Source of the DNA: Bacteroidota bacterium | GTDB lineage: Bacteria > Bacteroidota > Bacteroidia > B-17B0 > B-17BO | NCBI GenBank assembly: GCA_025356715.1 | Contig: JANXRU010000267.1 | Span: 1-8,993, forward strand | Length of the DNA stretch: 8,993 nucleotides | Direction: 5' to 3' | Shown here: in pieces, positions 7,979 through 8,993 of the stretch | How the letters are laid out: each line of letters opens with the position of its first letter | Numbering within the stretch: position 1 is the first letter of the stretch | Made by a program: the position numbers and the translations under genes | The notes under the pieces: model-generated | Database searches by the model: none | Told to the model about the DNA's origin: nothing | What the model saw: only the letters and a program-made list of their open reading frames with translations

Positions 7979-8000
7979 ATGAGTTTGAAAATAAATATAC

Positions 8001-8345
8001 TTATGAGTTCTTTTTTCCTAACATCATAAATTCGTTTACCTGTATATCAGTTGAGGTGCGTTTTACACCTTCTTTATCTGTATATGTGCTGTTTTTTAAT
8101 TTACCATCAACTGCTATTTCAGAACCTTTTACTAAAAACTTTTCTGCAAATTCAGCTTGATTTCCCCAAGCGGTTAGGTAATGCCATGTTGTATCAGATA
8201 TCCATTCACCTTTTTGATTTTTATATTTTTCAGTAGTAGCGATGGATAATTTTGCTACCTTTTTATTACCATCAAAAATTTTAATTTCTGGAGCTGCCCC
8301 TAAATTACCAATTAACTGTACGCGGTTTCTTAATGTGTTGTTCAT
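8001..8345 (-). CDS. ssb: Single-stranded DNA-binding protein, short form
   Basis: This 114-aa protein is almost entirely one OB-fold. SSB proteins coat single-stranded DNA during replication, repair and recombination. The family signature is clear: NRVQLIGNLGAAPE (7-20), KLSIATTEKYKNQKGEW (32-48), WHYLTAWG (54-61, with the conserved Trp54), the KFLVKG strand (69-74) and IAVDGKLKNSTYTDKEGVKR (77-96). It ends GKKNS and lacks both the long linker and the acidic DDDIPF-type tip that normally recruits partner proteins. It may therefore be a secondary SSB, with a full-length copy elsewhere. The ATG at 8345 has an A-rich leader and no Shine-Dalgarno. The gene stands alone, flanked by terminators on both sides, with its own promoter-like motif and a palindrome in the leader. 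Confidence 0.93.
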   Translation of the reverse strand: MNNTLRNRVQLIGNLGAAPEIKIFDGNKKVAKLSIATTEKYKNQKGEWISDTTWHYLTAWGNQAEFAEKFLVKGSEIAVDGKLKNSTYTDKEGVKRTSTDIQVNEFMMLGKKNS

Positions 8346-8396
8346 GTTTTCTTTTTTTAGGTTGTTATTATTAATTTTAAAATAGTATCAAGTTTT

Positions 8397-8410
8397 ATGA
8401 AGCGCTTCAT
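8397..8410. promoter_or_regulatory. Perfect 14-bp palindrome in the ssb leader (operator candidate)
   Basis: ATGAAGCGCTTCAT is a perfect palindrome lying 13 nt downstream of the -7 motif for ssb, so it would fall at the start of the transcript. Its symmetry around a central CG resembles LacI-family operators, but no such regulator is encoded here. It could instead form a short stem with a GCGC loop in the mRNA. Confidence 0.4.
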
Positions 8411-8423
8411 CAATTTGACGACA

Positions 8424-8431
8424 CAAAGGTA
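8424..8431 (-). promoter_or_regulatory. Promoter -7 element of ssb
   Basis: On the minus strand the motif is TACCTTTG, matching the Bacteroidetes -7 consensus TAnnTTTG. Transcription would begin near 8417, leaving a leader of about 70 nt. No clear -33 TTG is seen at the usual spacing, so recognition would rest on the -7 box. Confidence 0.5.
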
Positions 8432-8520
8432 AGTTCAGTCCCAAATTTTATTCGGTTATTAACTGTTTAGATTCGTATATAGTTATTTGTAACCGTTTAA
8501 AATTGAATATATTTATTATG

Positions 8521-8556
8521 AAAAACCCCTATAAACTAATGTTTATAGGGGTTTTT
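8521..8556 (-). terminator. Intrinsic terminator of the T9SS-cargo gene
   Basis: A perfect 16-bp stem (8521-8536 with 8541-8556) has the core CCCCTATAAAC/GTTTATAGGGG and a 4-nt loop. Five A and five T close the outer end, giving a T-run on both strands. It sits 21 nt beyond the stop of the minus-strand secreted-protein gene and separates it from the ssb promoter. Confidence 0.9.
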
Positions 8557-8577
8557 AGAGTAATTAAGTTAATGGTA

Positions 8578-8993
8578 TTAATTTTTTCCGTTGATGATTA
8601 CTTTAATGTTTTTAGTTGTTGAATTTCCATAAGTAATTGTAACAACATATGTACCAGCGGCGAAATTGGAGGTGTTTATTTGAGTATTTTCATATCCTTG
8701 AGTTAGATCAATATTTTGAGAATAGATAACTCTTCCTAACACATCTTTAATATCCATGGTTGCTTTTGTTTGCCCAGGTGCAATTAATGAAATATACAAT
8801 TCATCTGATGCTGGATTAGGAAATACAATTAACTGGTCTAAGGTGTTGTTTCCATATTCTATAGCAACTATTTGGCTGTATTTAAAAGTATTATCTAAAT
8901 CAACTATTTTTAAGCGATAATAGGTAATAGGTCTAAAGTAGTTGAAATCTAAATAACTATAATTATTAAAGCTGGTAACATTTCCTAATGGAG
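8578..8993 (-). CDS. Secreted protein with type A T9SS sorting domain (C-terminal part only)
   Basis: The reading frame is open from the right edge to the TAA at 8580-8578, giving 137 visible residues; the 5' part lies outside the window. The first half reads like the last beta-sandwich repeat seen before many T9SS tails (FRPITYYRLKIVDLDNTFKY). A type A C-terminal sorting domain follows from about visible residue 57: FPNPASDELYISL, then DVLGRVIYSQNIDL and FAAGTYVVTITYG, ending KNIKVIINGKN. Such domains direct proteins across the outer membrane through the type IX secretion system and are usually cleaved on export. The functional domains are off-window, so the cargo's activity is unknown. An internal TTG at 8799 gives only a false short start, because the conserved PNP motif lies upstream of it. 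A strong terminator follows the stop. Confidence 0.88.
   Translation of the reverse strand, partial: PLGNVTSFNNYSYLDFNYFRPITYYRLKIVDLDNTFKYSQIVAIEYGNNTLDQLIVFPNPASDELYISLIAPGQTKATMDIKDVLGRVIYSQNIDLTQGYENTQINTSNFAAGTYVVTITYGNSTTKNIKVIINGKN

Noticed and set aside
8518..8622. Small plus-strand ORF starting at the ATG at 8518
   Set aside because: It runs straight through the terminator hairpin and antisense to the conserved end of the T9SS cargo gene, and has no recognisable protein features.
8578..8799. Complete 73-residue protein starting at TTG 8799
   Set aside because: The open frame continues upstream through the conserved PNP motif of the T9SS domain to the window edge, so this is an internal fragment of a larger truncated gene.

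Overview
The window reads as an AT-rich chromosomal segment of a member of the Bacteroidota (Bacteroidetes). Three things point there. Two genes carry type IX secretion system (T9SS) sorting domains, and a third encodes a PorP/SprF-family partner. The promoter-like sites fit the Bacteroidetes TAnnTTTG consensus. The starts lack Shine-Dalgarno sequences and sit behind A-rich leaders. Nothing suggests a prophage, plasmid, tRNA, rRNA or CRISPR array.

Layout, left to right. (1) 52-1917 (+): a 621-residue UbiD-family, prenyl-FMN-type decarboxylase. It has a GC-rich 20-bp repeat-like segment apparently inserted in frame. (2) 1945-3846 (-): a 633-residue PurF-family amidophosphoribosyltransferase of the long Bacteroidetes form, convergent with the decarboxylase (27 nt between stops). 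Its start has a good promoter match. (3) 4141-7697 (+): a two-gene operon. The first gene is a secreted multidomain protein (signal peptide, lamin-tail domain, chitobiase-C-like domain, CotH kinase-like domain, InlB-like repeat, type B T9SS C-terminal domain). The second, 8 nt downstream, is a PorP/SprF-family outer-membrane protein. (4) 7698-8000: a non-coding stretch with a perfect 16-bp palindrome, several possible RNA hairpins and a strong bidirectional terminator. (5) 8001-8345 (-): a short single-stranded DNA-binding protein without the usual acidic tail, with a -7 promoter motif and a perfect 14-bp palindrome upstream. (6) 8578-8993 (-): the 3' part of a gene for a secreted protein with a type A T9SS sorting domain. 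It runs off the right edge and is followed by a strong hairpin terminator.

The decarboxylase, PurF-like and SSB genes look like independent housekeeping-type genes. The one clear functional unit is the CotH/lamin-tail protein plus its PorP/SprF partner. Type B T9SS cargo is commonly encoded beside a PorP/SprF-family gene, so the pair is best read as a cell-surface or secreted CotH-type protein with a dedicated export or anchoring partner. I found no clearly new system. The items most worth a second look are that pair, the in-frame repeat in the decarboxylase gene, and the structured DNA around the ssb gene.
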